Of a DNA stretch of 64,000 nucleotides, positions 24,479 through 34,897 are shown piece by piece; the stretch's first letter is position 1; the number at the start of each line of letters is the position of its first letter. Both the position numbers and the translations under genes were made by a program. The stretch comes from Caecitellus pseudoparvulus (taxonomy: Eukaryota > Bigyra: Bicosoecida), in NCBI GenBank assembly GCA_965644315.1, contig CBFFRQ010000091.1, positions 79,793 to 143,792 of the forward strand. Direction: 5' to 3'. The notes under the pieces were generated by a model. The model was not told the origin of the DNA. It was given only the letters and a program-made list of their open reading frames with translations, and searched no databases.

Positions 24479-27400
24479 ATGGCAGCAGCCAGCGAAGGAA
24501 CCCCTGTGCCAGGCGCTGCGGGCAGTCAGGGAGAGGGGCCTGGCTTACCGGGAAGGCAGCGGGCTGACACAGCCATGAGTGGTGCTGCTGATGGCGCCCC
24601 TGTGGCGAAGGGCCGCTCCAAGCGATGGGGGATGGAGGTGAGCGTGGCGTGTTGGGTGGTGCAGTGCCTCTGCAGCCTGCACAGCGCCTGCCTGCCACTC
24701 GTGCAGGACTACGTGGCCAACCCCCAGGCCAAGCTGCAGGACCTCCCTGCACACTTCCATGATGCCGACTTTGACCCTGTTCGATGGGTGCTTGTGAGTT
24801 CGCCTGAGGGCCAGCAGCGTCAACCGGCTGGGCACACTGCCGCTTGTGGTGCTGGCGCCTGCGCAGGAGACCATGCCGCTGGACCTGGGCGAGTTCGCGC
24901 AGTTTGCCATGGAGCAGCAGACGTCCAAGGATGAAGCCCGTGACGCAGTGCTGTCCCAGCTCTCCCGTGCCGTGCTGGGCAACTACACCGCCTTCATCGA
25001 TGGCATGCGGCAAATCCACGAGGTGGACATGGACGTCAGCCGGGCCATGGTTCACGTGTCCAACGCCCTGCGGCAGCTGCGCGGCGGCAAGGCTGCCCTG
25101 GCCACGCACTCCCTGCGCATCACAGCCCAGCAGCGCCACTTGGTGCGGGCCAAGGGCGTCCTCACCCGCCTGCGCTGGATGCGGTCGGTGCTGCAGGCAG
25201 GCTCCCACATGAAGGCGGCAGTGGCACAGGGGCACTTCCAGGAGGCAGTGCGCGTGGCTGCCACGGCTGCCGCCCACCTGGAAGAGGCAACTGCCAGCAA
25301 GTTCGTCGCGCTGGAGCACGCACGCTCACAGGCCGCGGCGGCTCTGCCGGGGGTTAGGGATGCCATGGATGCCGCCCTGGGCACCCTGGTGCAGCAGTGG
25401 GTGATGCTGGATCCCACCCCTGCCACAACACAGGTGCTGCCACGGGTGGCGCACTGGTTGGACAGCCTGGCAGCTGGCGCCACAGGCAGCTCTCTGTTGC
25501 TGGGCCAGCGGGAGGCATCGCCCGCCTCCGCTGCCGCTTCCAACTCGGGTGGCAGCGAGGGGGCAGAGGCGCCGGCGGCTCCAGGGGGCTTTTGGGAGTC
25601 CTTGCCCCCACTACTGCGCCTGCCAGAGTCATTCCCCTCCCTGCTGAATGCGTACATGCAGCTGGACGAAGCGGGGGTGGATGTGCGGGTGCCAGCAGTG
25701 CACTCTGCTGCGCCCGCTGGCGGCCTCGCCTTCGGGGGAGGGGAGGGGGATGCTGGTGGCGACGAGGCAGATGCCCTGCTGGGGGAAGTGACGCCTGGCA
25801 GCCACTTGGAGGTGCTGCCGCTGCGCCTGCACGCCTGCCTGCGCCTGGCCCTGCGGAAGGCAGCCAAGGGTGTGTTGGTGGACTTGCTCTTGCGGAGCTG
25901 TGGAGCCCGGCGCCTGGCAGTGGCGGCCATGCGTGCCCGGGCCAGCCTGGCAGGGGACACGTCTGAAGCCAGCGCTGCCTTGCGCCGCGCCATCGAGGAC
26001 GCCCTGTCTGCCTACTCTGCGGAGCACGGGCGGCTGTGGGGCTGCCGCATGCGGGATGTAGCGCGGGAGGTGGGGGAGGCACTCGCCGAGAAGAGCCGTG
26101 AGTCTGCCGCCAGTGCGCAGGCAACCAGTGCGCAGTCCTGGGCCCCGCCTGCCTCACACACCGGGCAGGGGCTGTGGGCTGCCCAGCTGCAGGTCCTGGC
26201 CAGTGCAGCGGCAGCAGCGGGGCAGGAGCTGCCGGCGCAGGATGGCGACGTGCCGTGCCCACCGGGAGCCTGGGAGTTTGAAGGCAAGGGGGCAGTGGCG
26301 GGGGGGTACATGCTCACGTACGCCATGGGGCGCCTGGCAGCGGCTGTGTCGTCCACCCTGCACTGCCACCTGCTGCTGCTGGCCCTGCTGGGGGGGCACG
26401 GCGACCCGCGCCTGGACTCCTGGGAGTTTCTGCACCGAGACCTCCGAGCGCCAGACCAGGTTAAAAGCCCAGCGAGCGAAGCGCAGGGGCGCATCCGGGC
26501 CCTGGTGCCTGCCGTGGCTGCCAGTGCACCCACCTTGTGGGCGTCTGCACAACACGCACTGGGGGGCGCGCTGGTGGCCATGGTGGCGGGCAGTGGGGAC
26601 GCCCTGCCGCCGTCCGCCCTCACACAGTGCCTGGCAGTGGGTCTGGACGTGCAACGCATGGGCGTGGAGTACCTGCAGGCTGCGGAACGGGCAGGTGGCG
26701 GGGAGGGGGGCAGCGACACCCCCCCTCTGCACAGCACAGTGTCCCCCCAGCAACTCGTGCAGCACTGCGCGCCGCTGCGTGCTGCCCTGCGCCTGGCTTG
26801 CAGCACGTTGCTGGACGCGACGCACGCCGCCACGCTTCAGAAGCTGCGCGGGCTGCTGGGCAAGGAACTGTGGACGCCGCAGCCCTTGCCGGTGACGTCA
26901 GTGGCGGCTCTCCTGCAGCGCGTGACGCACAGCCGCCCCCTGTGGTGGGCCTGGCGCCCCGCGTGGACTGCCCGGCTGCCCTTCCTGCCCAGCGCAGCGG
27001 ACGGCGTGCCACCGTGGCTGGCGACTGCCTCCAGCCCTGGACGCCGGGGGACGGCGGCGCCGGGCTCTGGGCGTGCCTGGCGGGGTCTCACCCGCACGCC
27101 GCCATGGCTGGGGTCGCCCCTGGAGGCCATCGACACGGCTGCCCTCGTCACTGCCCCTGCTGCCGCGTCGTCTGCACAGGAGCGCACGCTTGGGTGGGGG
27201 TACACTGCCCGTCTGTGGCTGGGCAACGCCACTGGGAGCCGCAGCACCCCGCCCGCGGCACCCTGGGTGAAGGCTCTGGTGCACGCCAATGGCTTGCTGG
27301 CGGCGAAGGACGTGCCAGCGCGCCTGCACCACCCCATCATCGCGGCGTCGGTGGCGGCTGTCGCCGACGTGGGGGACGGCGTGCTGCTGGGGAAGGAGGC

Positions 27401-30173
27401 GGAGGACCGCGTGACGGCGGCGCTGTGCCTCGTGACGAAGCCCGGCGCCACCCCGCCCGAGGAAGCGTCAGACCTCCTCTGCCTGGCCAGGGCAGAAGTG
27501 CTGGGGTACCGTGCCGGGTGGCAGGGCAGCCACACGTGGGCATCCACGTACCGTGCCGCAGGTGAGCCCACCGCTCCGCAGCGGGGTGTGCCTACGCCAG
27601 CGCTGGTGGGCGGCAACCCCTTTGGTCGGGTGTGTGATGGCGCCCTGCCCACGCCAGAGCAAGTGCAGCGCCATGTGTCTGCGCTGCAACGCATCGCGAC
27701 CAGCTCCGCCAAGTTGTCACGTGTGGCTGACTCGGTGACTCTGGCGCCGGAGGGTGAGGCGACCCCGGCGAGTGCTTTGGACGCTCTGGTGCTGCATGTC
27801 GTGCCGGCCCTGTGCTGGGCCCGTGACGACGTGTACGTGCACGGCACGCCGCTGTTGCCCGTGCCCACCACGTCGGCGCCTGAGGAGGGTGAGGAGGAGC
27901 AGGAGGGTGACGCCGAGGCGACTGCGCTGCTGGACGGCGACGAGGAGGCCAGCGACGGAGAGGGCAGCGTGGCGGACGGCGGAGGGGAGGCCGGCGCAGC
28001 GGCTGGCATGGACCTGTCCAGCACAGGCACAGTGGTGCAGCAGGCCATCGGGGAGCTGGTGGCGGGCGTGCTGCCCGAGGGAGGCCTGACGCTGGGCGTG
28101 GAGTACCTGCTGCCTGGTGTGGTGCTGACGTCCGCCGGCCTGAAGGGGCTCCTGCACGGCGTGAGCCGGTACGTGAGGCTGCTGCAGTGCTGCCCGGCGC
28201 AGGCGGTGGAAGTGTGGGAGGGCCTGGCAGGCCTGGTGGACCTGTACATGCACGCCGCCGCCAGCGTGGCGCTGCCCCTGCCCGCCCAGCAGGCCGTGGT
28301 GGGGGGGCAGGGGCGCCGCATGGCTGCTGTCGCAGCGGGCGTCACCTCCCCCACGCCCAAGGCCCTGACTGCCGCGGACATCCCCCCCGCAGCGCTGGAG
28401 GACGACGGGCAGAAGGGCTTCCCCTACCTGGACAGCAACTCTGTGCCCATGGTGGTGGTGACGGGCACGGCTGCGCTGGGCGCTCTGCACCTGGCTGCTG
28501 CCGGGACGGGCCATGCCTCCATGGCCACCCTGGCGACGCACGCCGCCAGCATCCTGCACGCCGCCAAGCGCGACCCATGGAACCTGCCATTCCTCACCCT
28601 GCGCTCCTTCCTGCTGCATGCCGGCGCGCGGTTGAGCGCACTGCCCTTCTTCGAGTCGGCGCGAGGCAGCGGCAGCGGCAGCGGTGGGGGAGACACCGGC
28701 ACCGTCGGCTCCGGCACCAGTCGCACCAGTGGCCGCACGTCGGCGTCAGGGCGAGGCGGTCCCCGTACGCCCCAGGCGGCGCGCGGGAAGGCCCGCGCCG
28801 GCGAGCTCGCCACGCCCTTCCACAGCCCCAGCGTCGTGCGGCAGGGGCGGGGGGGTGGGCAGGCCGGCGCGTGGCTGCACTTTCACCAGACGGACGCCGC
28901 GGCGCCTGCCGCCCTCATGCACTTCAACGAGGCCGCCGACCTGGGCCCCGAGATGGACAGCGAGACGTGGGGGGTGAGCCCCCTGCCCCCTGCCCCAGGG
29001 CCGGAGGGCCTGCCTCCCCTGGAGTGCACGGGCGTTGCCCCGCGCACCGTGGCTGCCCAGTCAACTCTGCTGCTGCCCCTGCTGCTGGCTGCCGTGCGCC
29101 CCTGGTTGCAGGGGGTGCTGCCCCCCGCCGGCCTGGGCACCCTGCGCTCCTGGTACGCCACCCTGGCCACCACCGTCGTGCAGCTGCGCGCAGTGGCCAG
29201 CAACGCCCTCGTGCCTCGCCTGGTGCCGGAGGTGGGCACCCTGCCCCAGGCGCTGGCGGCACAGGACTGGGCAGGCATGCGGGACATCTCCAGCTCTGGC
29301 GCCAGTGACTATGTCCAGCGCGTGCAGGGCGTGCTGGGGCGCGCTGGGCGCGTGCTGGGCACCCTGCGCAACCGTGGCGCCCTGCCCCCCCTGGGGCACC
29401 TGGACCTGTGGACGGCGGTGGGGGGGCGCCTGTTCACAGCGGCAGCCCAGGGTGTCGCCGGCGTGCCACGGGCGTCCCTGGAGGGGCGTGGCGTCATGGC
29501 CATGGACATGAATGCGCTGGCTGTGGCCACGGCGAAGCATGGCCCCACCCTGCCCGCCCTGGTGGCTGTGGCGCCGGCGCCGTCGACTCACTCGGGCGTG
29601 GCAGCCGTGGCGGGGCACGGCCGCCCCCTGCCGGACAAGGCCTGGGTGGACGCCTTCATCAAGGCGTTCTACTTCGAGGACCTGTCCACAGATGCGCTGG
29701 CTTGGCTGGAGGCGTCGGCCTGCGTGTCAGGCGCTGAGCAGCGGGAGGCCAGCATCGTGCCGCTGGCGGCATGGGGTCAGCTGCTGCCCCACGTCCTGGC
29801 GCCGGGAGGCACCCTGCCCAGCGGCGGCGACCCGCTGCTGGTGTCTGCGCAGGCCGTGGGCAAGCCGCCTGCCCTCAGCCTCACCAGCAGCCACAGCAGT
29901 GGTGCCCGGGGGACGGGGGCGGGCGTGTTCCGAGCACACTACCCCCGCAGCGTCGGCGGTGGGCTGCTGCTGCACGGGCCCGGCGCTGCCGAGCGTGGCA
30001 GTATGCTGGGGCGGGGCAACTCCGCCCGGGCCAAGGCCGTCAAGGCACACATGGCCACGCTGCTGCACTGGCACGCTGCTGCCGCTGCGCTGGATCTGAA
30101 CGTGCTGCTGTCCCTGGAACAGGAGGCGTCAGGCGCCTTCCTGGGCGTGGAGGGCGGCGGCGGCGCGCTGTGA
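24479..30173 (+). CDS. VPS50: VPS50/syndetin, EARP tethering complex subunit, greatly enlarged, one frame break
   Basis: Exon 1 is 24479-24637. Exon 2 starts at 24707 after GTGCAG and runs to 30173. The N-terminal part has FDPVRWVL and a long helical bundle typical of Vps54_N/DUF2450 proteins. The C terminus has RPLPDKAWVDAFIKAFYFE, matching the last conserved block of syndetin. EARP tethers recycling endosomes. Length is about 1874 aa, against about 960 in animals; the excess is Ala/Gly/Ser-rich insertions and an acidic loop (about 27870-27990). From 24707 to the stop there is one base too many: the frame changes between 24790 and 24818 and no GT-AG intron repairs it. Dropping one G of the GGG near 24808 would. 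The start could also be the ATG at 24572. Confidence 0.82.
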
Positions 30174-30180
30174 ATGCATT
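30173..30180. terminator. Candidate shared 3'-end element AATGCATT
   Basis: A perfect 8-bp palindrome overlapping the last base of the VPS50 stop codon and lying 17 bp from the stop of the convergent gene. The same element sits between three other convergent pairs in this window, so it could act as a polyadenylation signal on both strands. Confidence 0.45.
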
Positions 30181-30197
30181 GTGCAGCTTTTGCTGCG

Positions 30198-31502
30198 TCA
30201 CGTGCGCCGCTTCTTGGGCTGGGAGGGGCCCGTGCCGGCAGATGGCGGCCCGCTGGCGGGCGCCGGCGGCAGGAGGTGCCCTGCGCTGGACAGTGCCTCC
30301 ACTGCCGTGCGTTCATCCTGGGCCATGGCCAGGCCATGGCTGCCTTGCGTGAACGTGCTGAACATGTGGTCCAGGCTGGTCATGCGGGGGACGCCGGCCA
30401 GGTGCCCACCAGCGCCACCGGTCGGCACTGGCGGGGCAACGGTCGTGTCCCCGCCCCCCGTGGTGCCGTCCGGAGCAAAGCTGAACTGCAAGTCGGAGCT
30501 GCGGATGCGCTTGATGCCGGCTGCGGCTCCGGAGCCGCCAGCGGGGCTGGGGCGTGCAGCTGCCGGCACACCGGCTGGGTTGCTGGCAGTGGTGAGGGGC
30601 AGCCCAGTGGCGGTGTGGGAGGCAGGTGCCGACACGCCTGGCAGGGGCATGTGGGCCGTGGCCATGCCTGCGTGCTGCATGGCCAGCTGGTGGCTGCGTC
30701 CCTGCTGCTGTGCCTGCAGGGGCGACCAGCCCCGCCCCGCCATGCCCATGTTGCGACCGGCCGGGCTCGTTGCCATGCTGCGCAGCACCGACTCCATGCG
30801 GGCCATGCGGGTTTCCTGGCTGTGCAGGAGGGACCGCAGGCTCTCTGTGGAGGAAGCCAGGTTGGCAATCTGCCCGGACATGCCCTGCAGCATTTCCAGC
30901 ACTGCAGCCGGGACGGCGCCGTCTGCCTCGTGACGGTTGGAGCGGGGGCGCGACACGAAGCGCTCGCCAGTGCGGCGCTTGGACATGACGACGATGGCGC
31001 GGGAGAAGATGCCACCCGTGGCGTGCTTGCCCAGCGCCTTCAGCGCGGCGGCATCCTCAGCAGGCATGCTGTCCACGTCGGGTTGCACATGCAGCTTGAA
31101 GCGCTGCCCGTCTTTGCGGCGGGACACTTTCTCCAGGCGAAAGTTAATGGTGACATTGGGCTCATCATCTGTCAGCTGGTACCGCTCGAATTTGTTCTTG
31201 AGCAGGTTCAGAATGCTCTGGTCGGCGTCCCCGACGCGCTGCTCCGATTCAAAGTACAAGTCGATTTTCAGGGGCACAGGGCAGGGCAGGGCAGGCGCAG
31301 CCAGTCCAATGGTGCAGCTGAGGTGGTTGGCCTTGCCACCCTCGTCCTTGTAGAACTCTGCTGACGGCTCGACGAGCACTTGCAGGAGGCTTTTTGCCTT
31401 GCGAGTGGAGGCGGCCATTTTGGCAGACCCTGTGTACGGGATGGGCACCGTGTTCAGGGGCAGGGGGGCCGAGACTTGCGCCACTGGGGCGAGGGTGACC
31501 AT
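30198..31502 (-). CDS. Protein with a conserved protist N-terminal domain, unknown function
   Basis: A single exon of 434 aa. Residues about 30-140 form a beta-rich domain with the pattern VPLKIDLYFESEQ, NVTINFRLEKVS, GQRFKLHVQPD. From memory this resembles a domain common in stramenopile and haptophyte predicted proteins that lacks a known biochemical role. A helical segment (about 185-240) with SVTESLRSLL-like heptads follows, then a Gly/Ala/Ser/Thr-rich tail ending in QPKKRRT, a possible nuclear localisation signal. The start ATG at 31502 is the first in frame. It converges with VPS50 and diverges from the small gene at 31945. Confidence 0.7.
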   Translation of the reverse strand: MVTLAPVAQVSAPLPLNTVPIPYTGSAKMAASTRKAKSLLQVLVEPSAEFYKDEGGKANHLSCTIGLAAPALPCPVPLKIDLYFESEQRVGDADQSILNLLKNKFERYQLTDDEPNVTINFRLEKVSRRKDGQRFKLHVQPDVDSMPAEDAAALKALGKHATGGIFSRAIVVMSKRRTGERFVSRPRSNRHEADGAVPAAVLEMLQGMSGQIANLASSTESLRSLLHSQETRMARMESVLRSMATSPAGRNMGMAGRGWSPLQAQQQGRSHQLAMQHAGMATAHMPLPGVSAPASHTATGLPLTTASNPAGVPAAARPSPAGGSGAAAGIKRIRSSDLQFSFAPDGTTGGGDTTVAPPVPTGGAGGHLAGVPRMTSLDHMFSTFTQGSHGLAMAQDERTAVEALSSAGHLLPPAPASGPPSAGTGPSQPKKRRT

Positions 31503-31944
31503 GTTTTCACGGTCCACAACACAACAATCACGCCACAGCACACGCGCGCTGCGTGGCAAGCTCAGCTACGTCAGCGCTTGATGGGAGAAACGTCACGGCG
31601 GAAGCAGGGAAACACCCTGGCTTTCACGGCACGTTCCAGGAAAGGCACACCGATGGAGGTGTGTTTCTGGGCACAATGGGGGGCATTCTGCGCACTCACG
31701 CAGTTGTAGATTGGCGAGGGAGGCGTTTGGTGCTCGAAGAATCGGAGCGGGCGGGTGGTGCGCCGCCTGGCGTCGGCTGGCTTGCCTGGTACAACGGGCC
31801 GCGGCAGGGGTGTGCGGGGGGGCTGCGTGCGTGAGCTTTGCAGGCGAAAAGTCAGGGAGCCTTCTCAACATCAACCGAGCGGAGAGGTGACTGGGTTTTG
31901 CGTCGCCGCAGCAGCTCTCCTGCTCGCTGCAGCCCCCCACCGCC
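31503..31944. promoter_or_regulatory. Divergent intergenic region
   Basis: These 442 bp separate two head-to-head start codons and must carry both promoters. Short open frames on either strand lack any family signature and are not annotated. I see no defined motif. Confidence 0.4.
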
Positions 31945-32425
31945 ATGGCAAGCACGGCAACCTCCCCTGCTGCACCCCTGGTCACGGTGCAGTTGCTCCC
32001 TGGCCATGCTCCATCGAGCACTGTGCAAGTCGGCCCCGACCAGGCCCCCGCGAAGGCAGAGGAGGTGGATGCGGGGGACTTCTCGCACGGCTACACGGGT
32101 GTGCACGACCATGGGGCGTTACCAGCTCCCGCTGTGAATGCGTACACTGCCGTCCTGCGGGCCATGGAGGTGGGTGCCGGGCGGTTGGGCTGCACGCGTG
32201 GCCAGGGCGATCGCACTGCCTGCCTCAACCCTTCCCAACTGCAGGTTGCAAAGGACCAGACAGATGCTGCGCTGAAGGCGCTGGATGCCCAGGAGAAAGC
32301 GCAGGATGCCACACAACCGCCGGCCGGCAAGGTGAGGGTGCAAAATCCGCAGCCCGTCACCAACGGTGGGCCTCACACTGCCCCTCCTCATGCCTGCAAA
32401 CCTCCAGAGAACCAAAGCGAGCTGA
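31945..32425 (+). CDS. Small protein of 109 aa, unknown function
   Basis: Three exons: 31945-32169, 32245-32331 and 32408-32425, with GT-AG introns of 75 and 76 bp. All three joints are phase 0. The last exon codes for only five residues (RTKAS) before the stop. The N-terminal half is Pro/Ala-rich and the second half is a short amphipathic helix (YTAVLRAMEVAKDQTDAALK) ending in Lys. Intron boundaries and frame agree, which argues for a real gene despite its size. No family is recognised. Its stop lies 17 bp from the stop of the opposite-strand gene. Confidence 0.6.
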
Positions 32426-32442
32426 CATATGTGTATTATCAT

Positions 32443-33924
32443 CTACATACTGCGCCGAATGCGCCGCGCCTTCGCCCGGAGGGTCCGCAAGAAGGGGGGC
32501 GCTGGAGGGCGCCGTTTGGTGCCGCGGCGGCCAGACGTCTCTGGCGCAGGGGCGCCTGGCCCAGAGGGCACGCTTGTGTCTGGAGCTGGGGGCGGGTGCT
32601 GGGAGACCACTTGCTGATCTGAGGCTGGTGGTGGTTGCCAGGAGGCGGGGGGCAGCTTTGCAGTCCAGCCTGCGTGGGCCAAGGCACTCGCGGCCGCCTC
32701 CTGCACTTGTACCAAGGCACCGGCGCACGCTGTGACACTTTCCGAAAGGTACGCGCCTGAGGGCCCACCACTCGCTTGCAGGCACCGCTTCCACGCCTCG
32801 CACCAAGAATGCAGCACACGCAAGTCCGCTGCCGCGTCAGCAAGGCTGGCTAGGTACACCTCAGCACCCTCCGGGACAGCCGCCGTGCCGGTCACTGCGC
32901 TGGCCTCCTCGTCACTCTCCCAGCCCTCATCGTCGCTGTCCTCCGCTGCACCCTCACCAGCACGCCTCTGGCTTGCTGTGTCACCCGGTGGTGCTCCGGG
33001 GCTTGCACGGGGCGCCTTGCAGCCGGCGGCTGTGAGGGCGGAGGTCACCTGTGGCGGCAGCACGCCCCAAGGCAGTTGGAACAGCCCCTCCAGGGCGCCT
33101 CTCGCGGCAGCCACAGCGCTGCGACAGGTGTCAAGGCTTGGCACGCCCCCCTGCAAGGCTTCCCCAGCACACTGCTTTGCAGCTTCGGCAGCTGGGGCAT
33201 GGGGTGCACCGAGTGTGCTACTTCGCTCACGAGTTGGCTCCTCATCCTGGCGCGGCTCTTGCGCCTGTGCAAAGTACTGCTGGAGCTGCCCCCGAGCTGA
33301 AAAAAGGTGGTCGCGGACTGAGATGGGGGTGGAGGGTTGCTGCCCTGCAGCGATGCCAGCCTGCACCAGGTCTGTCATGTGCACCCGCAGCGCAGCGAGG
33401 TGCTCAGGTTGCACCACCAGTCCCGCTGGCGCAGCAGCACTGGCGATCAGCGCAGCTGTCAGCTGTGGCAGGTGCTTCGCAGCCCACCCGGCAACGTCGG
33501 GTGCTGGGATGGGACGCAGCATGCGCTTGGCCAGGCACGCCGCGGAAGCTGCTTGGGCCAGGGCAGCCATCGCCTTGCGACGGTGCAGGGCACTGTTGCC
33601 TGCACCGTGCAGGGCAGACAGCTTGGCGGCGCTTGCGTCAAGCGCTTTCAGGCAAGTGCGCAGGGCCAGGCGCAGGCCACGGGGCTGGCCTCGAATTGTT
33701 TGCTCCAGCAGCTCCGCAAGCCCAGTCCACACTGCTGCCTGGGTATCGGGGTGCGCGTCTATGATGCGCTCTAGCAGTGACTGTGCCCGCTCATTCCAAG
33801 GCGCTGCGCTGTCTGCTGCTTGGGGAGGACTTTGCATGCTGCGGAGCAAAAGCCGCACGTGCCTTCCAACAAGCACTCGTTCGAAGCCGGGGAGCAGTCG
33901 GCGCACTTTCCAACCAACATCCAT
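32443..33924 (-). CDS. Helical Ala/Leu-rich protein, unknown function
   Basis: A single exon of 493 aa starting MDVGWKVRRLLPGFERVLVG. The first 200 residues are predicted mostly helical with repeated Leu/Ala stretches, followed by a Pro/Glu linker and an acidic patch (AAEDSDDEGWESDEEAS). A second helical region follows, and the C terminus is Arg/Lys-rich (TLRAKARRIRRSM), a possible nuclear or nucleolar signal. Basic tail plus acidic patch would suit a nuclear RNA- or chromatin-associated protein, but I recognise no domain. It is transcribed divergently from the RAD6-like E2 gene. Confidence 0.68.
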   Translation of the reverse strand: MDVGWKVRRLLPGFERVLVGRHVRLLLRSMQSPPQAADSAAPWNERAQSLLERIIDAHPDTQAAVWTGLAELLEQTIRGQPRGLRLALRTCLKALDASAAKLSALHGAGNSALHRRKAMAALAQAASAACLAKRMLRPIPAPDVAGWAAKHLPQLTAALIASAAAPAGLVVQPEHLAALRVHMTDLVQAGIAAGQQPSTPISVRDHLFSARGQLQQYFAQAQEPRQDEEPTRERSSTLGAPHAPAAEAAKQCAGEALQGGVPSLDTCRSAVAAARGALEGLFQLPWGVLPPQVTSALTAAGCKAPRASPGAPPGDTASQRRAGEGAAEDSDDEGWESDEEASAVTGTAAVPEGAEVYLASLADAAADLRVLHSWCEAWKRCLQASGGPSGAYLSESVTACAGALVQVQEAAASALAHAGWTAKLPPASWQPPPASDQQVVSQHPPPAPDTSVPSGPGAPAPETSGRRGTKRRPPAPPFLRTLRAKARRIRRSM

Positions 33925-34202
33925 GCACCTTCTGCACAGACAATAGTCCGCATGCGACAGTCGTGAGAAGTTTTATTGCCTGCCCACGCCTGCTTTGCTT
34001 TCTGTGCTGCAAGGCTGAGCATCACTTGCTCAAACGCGGGCGCGCTCAGCGCAACCCCTCCCTGCTGTGTGCCACGGCACCAACATAGCAAGGTGAGCTG
34101 CTAATATTCCCTTGTGATTCCTCTTTTCCCTGCTGCACTGCAGCTCACCTCCTCCCTGCAGCTGCTGAGCAGGAGAGCTTCGAGTAGTAGCCTCGCTGAA
34201 GC

Positions 34203-34848
34203 ATGGCTTCTGGCGACGAGGAGGGCTCGGCGAGTCCCGTCGCAGCGGCAGCAGGTGCAAGCGGCGGCACAGCACGCGCCGAAGCACCCTCTATTGATGA
34301 TGCTCCAGGTATGGCATCGCGGGCAGCCCTCATCCGCTTGAGGCAGGACTTGCGAGGGATGCTGGTAAGGTCCCGCGTTTCACGGCGAAACGCCACTCTT
34401 CCACCCGCCACAATTGCCGCCACCGCTGCTGTGCGCGCAGGAAGACCCGCCAGCCGGTGTCAGTGCTGGGCCACTCGTGGAGAGCAACCTCTTTCAATGG
34501 CAGGCCACCATTGTGGGCCCTGATGAGACGCCGTGGGAGGGAGGCATGTTTCGCCTGCGCCTGACCTTCCCAGACGAATACCCCATGAAGCCGCCCAAAG
34601 CACGCTTCACATGCGACATGTGGCACCCCAACGTGTACCCTGACGGGACGCTGTGCCTGGACATCCTGCAGGAGAACTGGAAGCCAGTGTACTCCGTGGG
34701 CACCATCCTGTCCTCCATCCAGTCCCTGCTGGAAGACCCCAACACCGACAGCCCTGCCAACGTCGAGTGCTCGGACATGTACCTGAAGAACAAAAAGGAG
34801 TACAAGCGCCGTGTGCGCAGGTGTGCCGCCCGCACGCTGGACGACTAA
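34203..34848 (+). CDS. Ubiquitin-conjugating enzyme E2, RAD6/UBE2A-like
   Basis: Exons 34203-34364 and 34441-34848 with a 76-bp GT-AG intron; 189 aa. The UBC fold begins at RLRQDLRGMLEDPPAGVS, has the HPN motif (WHPNVYPDG) and the catalytic Cys at residue 126 (GTLCLDIL). SSIQSLLEDPNTDSPAN is the RAD6 signature. RAD6-class E2s ubiquitylate histone H2B and PCNA or act in N-end-rule decay. The protein carries about 35 extra N-terminal residues rich in Ala, Gly and Ser compared with RAD6 (about 150 aa). The RAD6 subclass is likely but not proven. Confidence 0.88.
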
Positions 34849-34884
34849 GCAGCGCCCACGCCTGCGCTGTGGGTGGGGGAAGTC

Positions 34885-34892
34885 AATGCATT
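34885..34892. terminator. Candidate shared 3'-end element AATGCATT
   Basis: A palindrome lying 36 bp after the E2 stop and 5 bp beyond the CCT8 stop on the opposite strand. It is identical to the element at 30173-30180. Confidence 0.45.
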
Positions 34893-34897
34893 GCACT

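Noticed and set aside
24794-24817. 24-bp intron in VPS50
   Set aside because: It has GT and AG ends but is far shorter than any other intron here and, being a multiple of 3, does not repair the frame.
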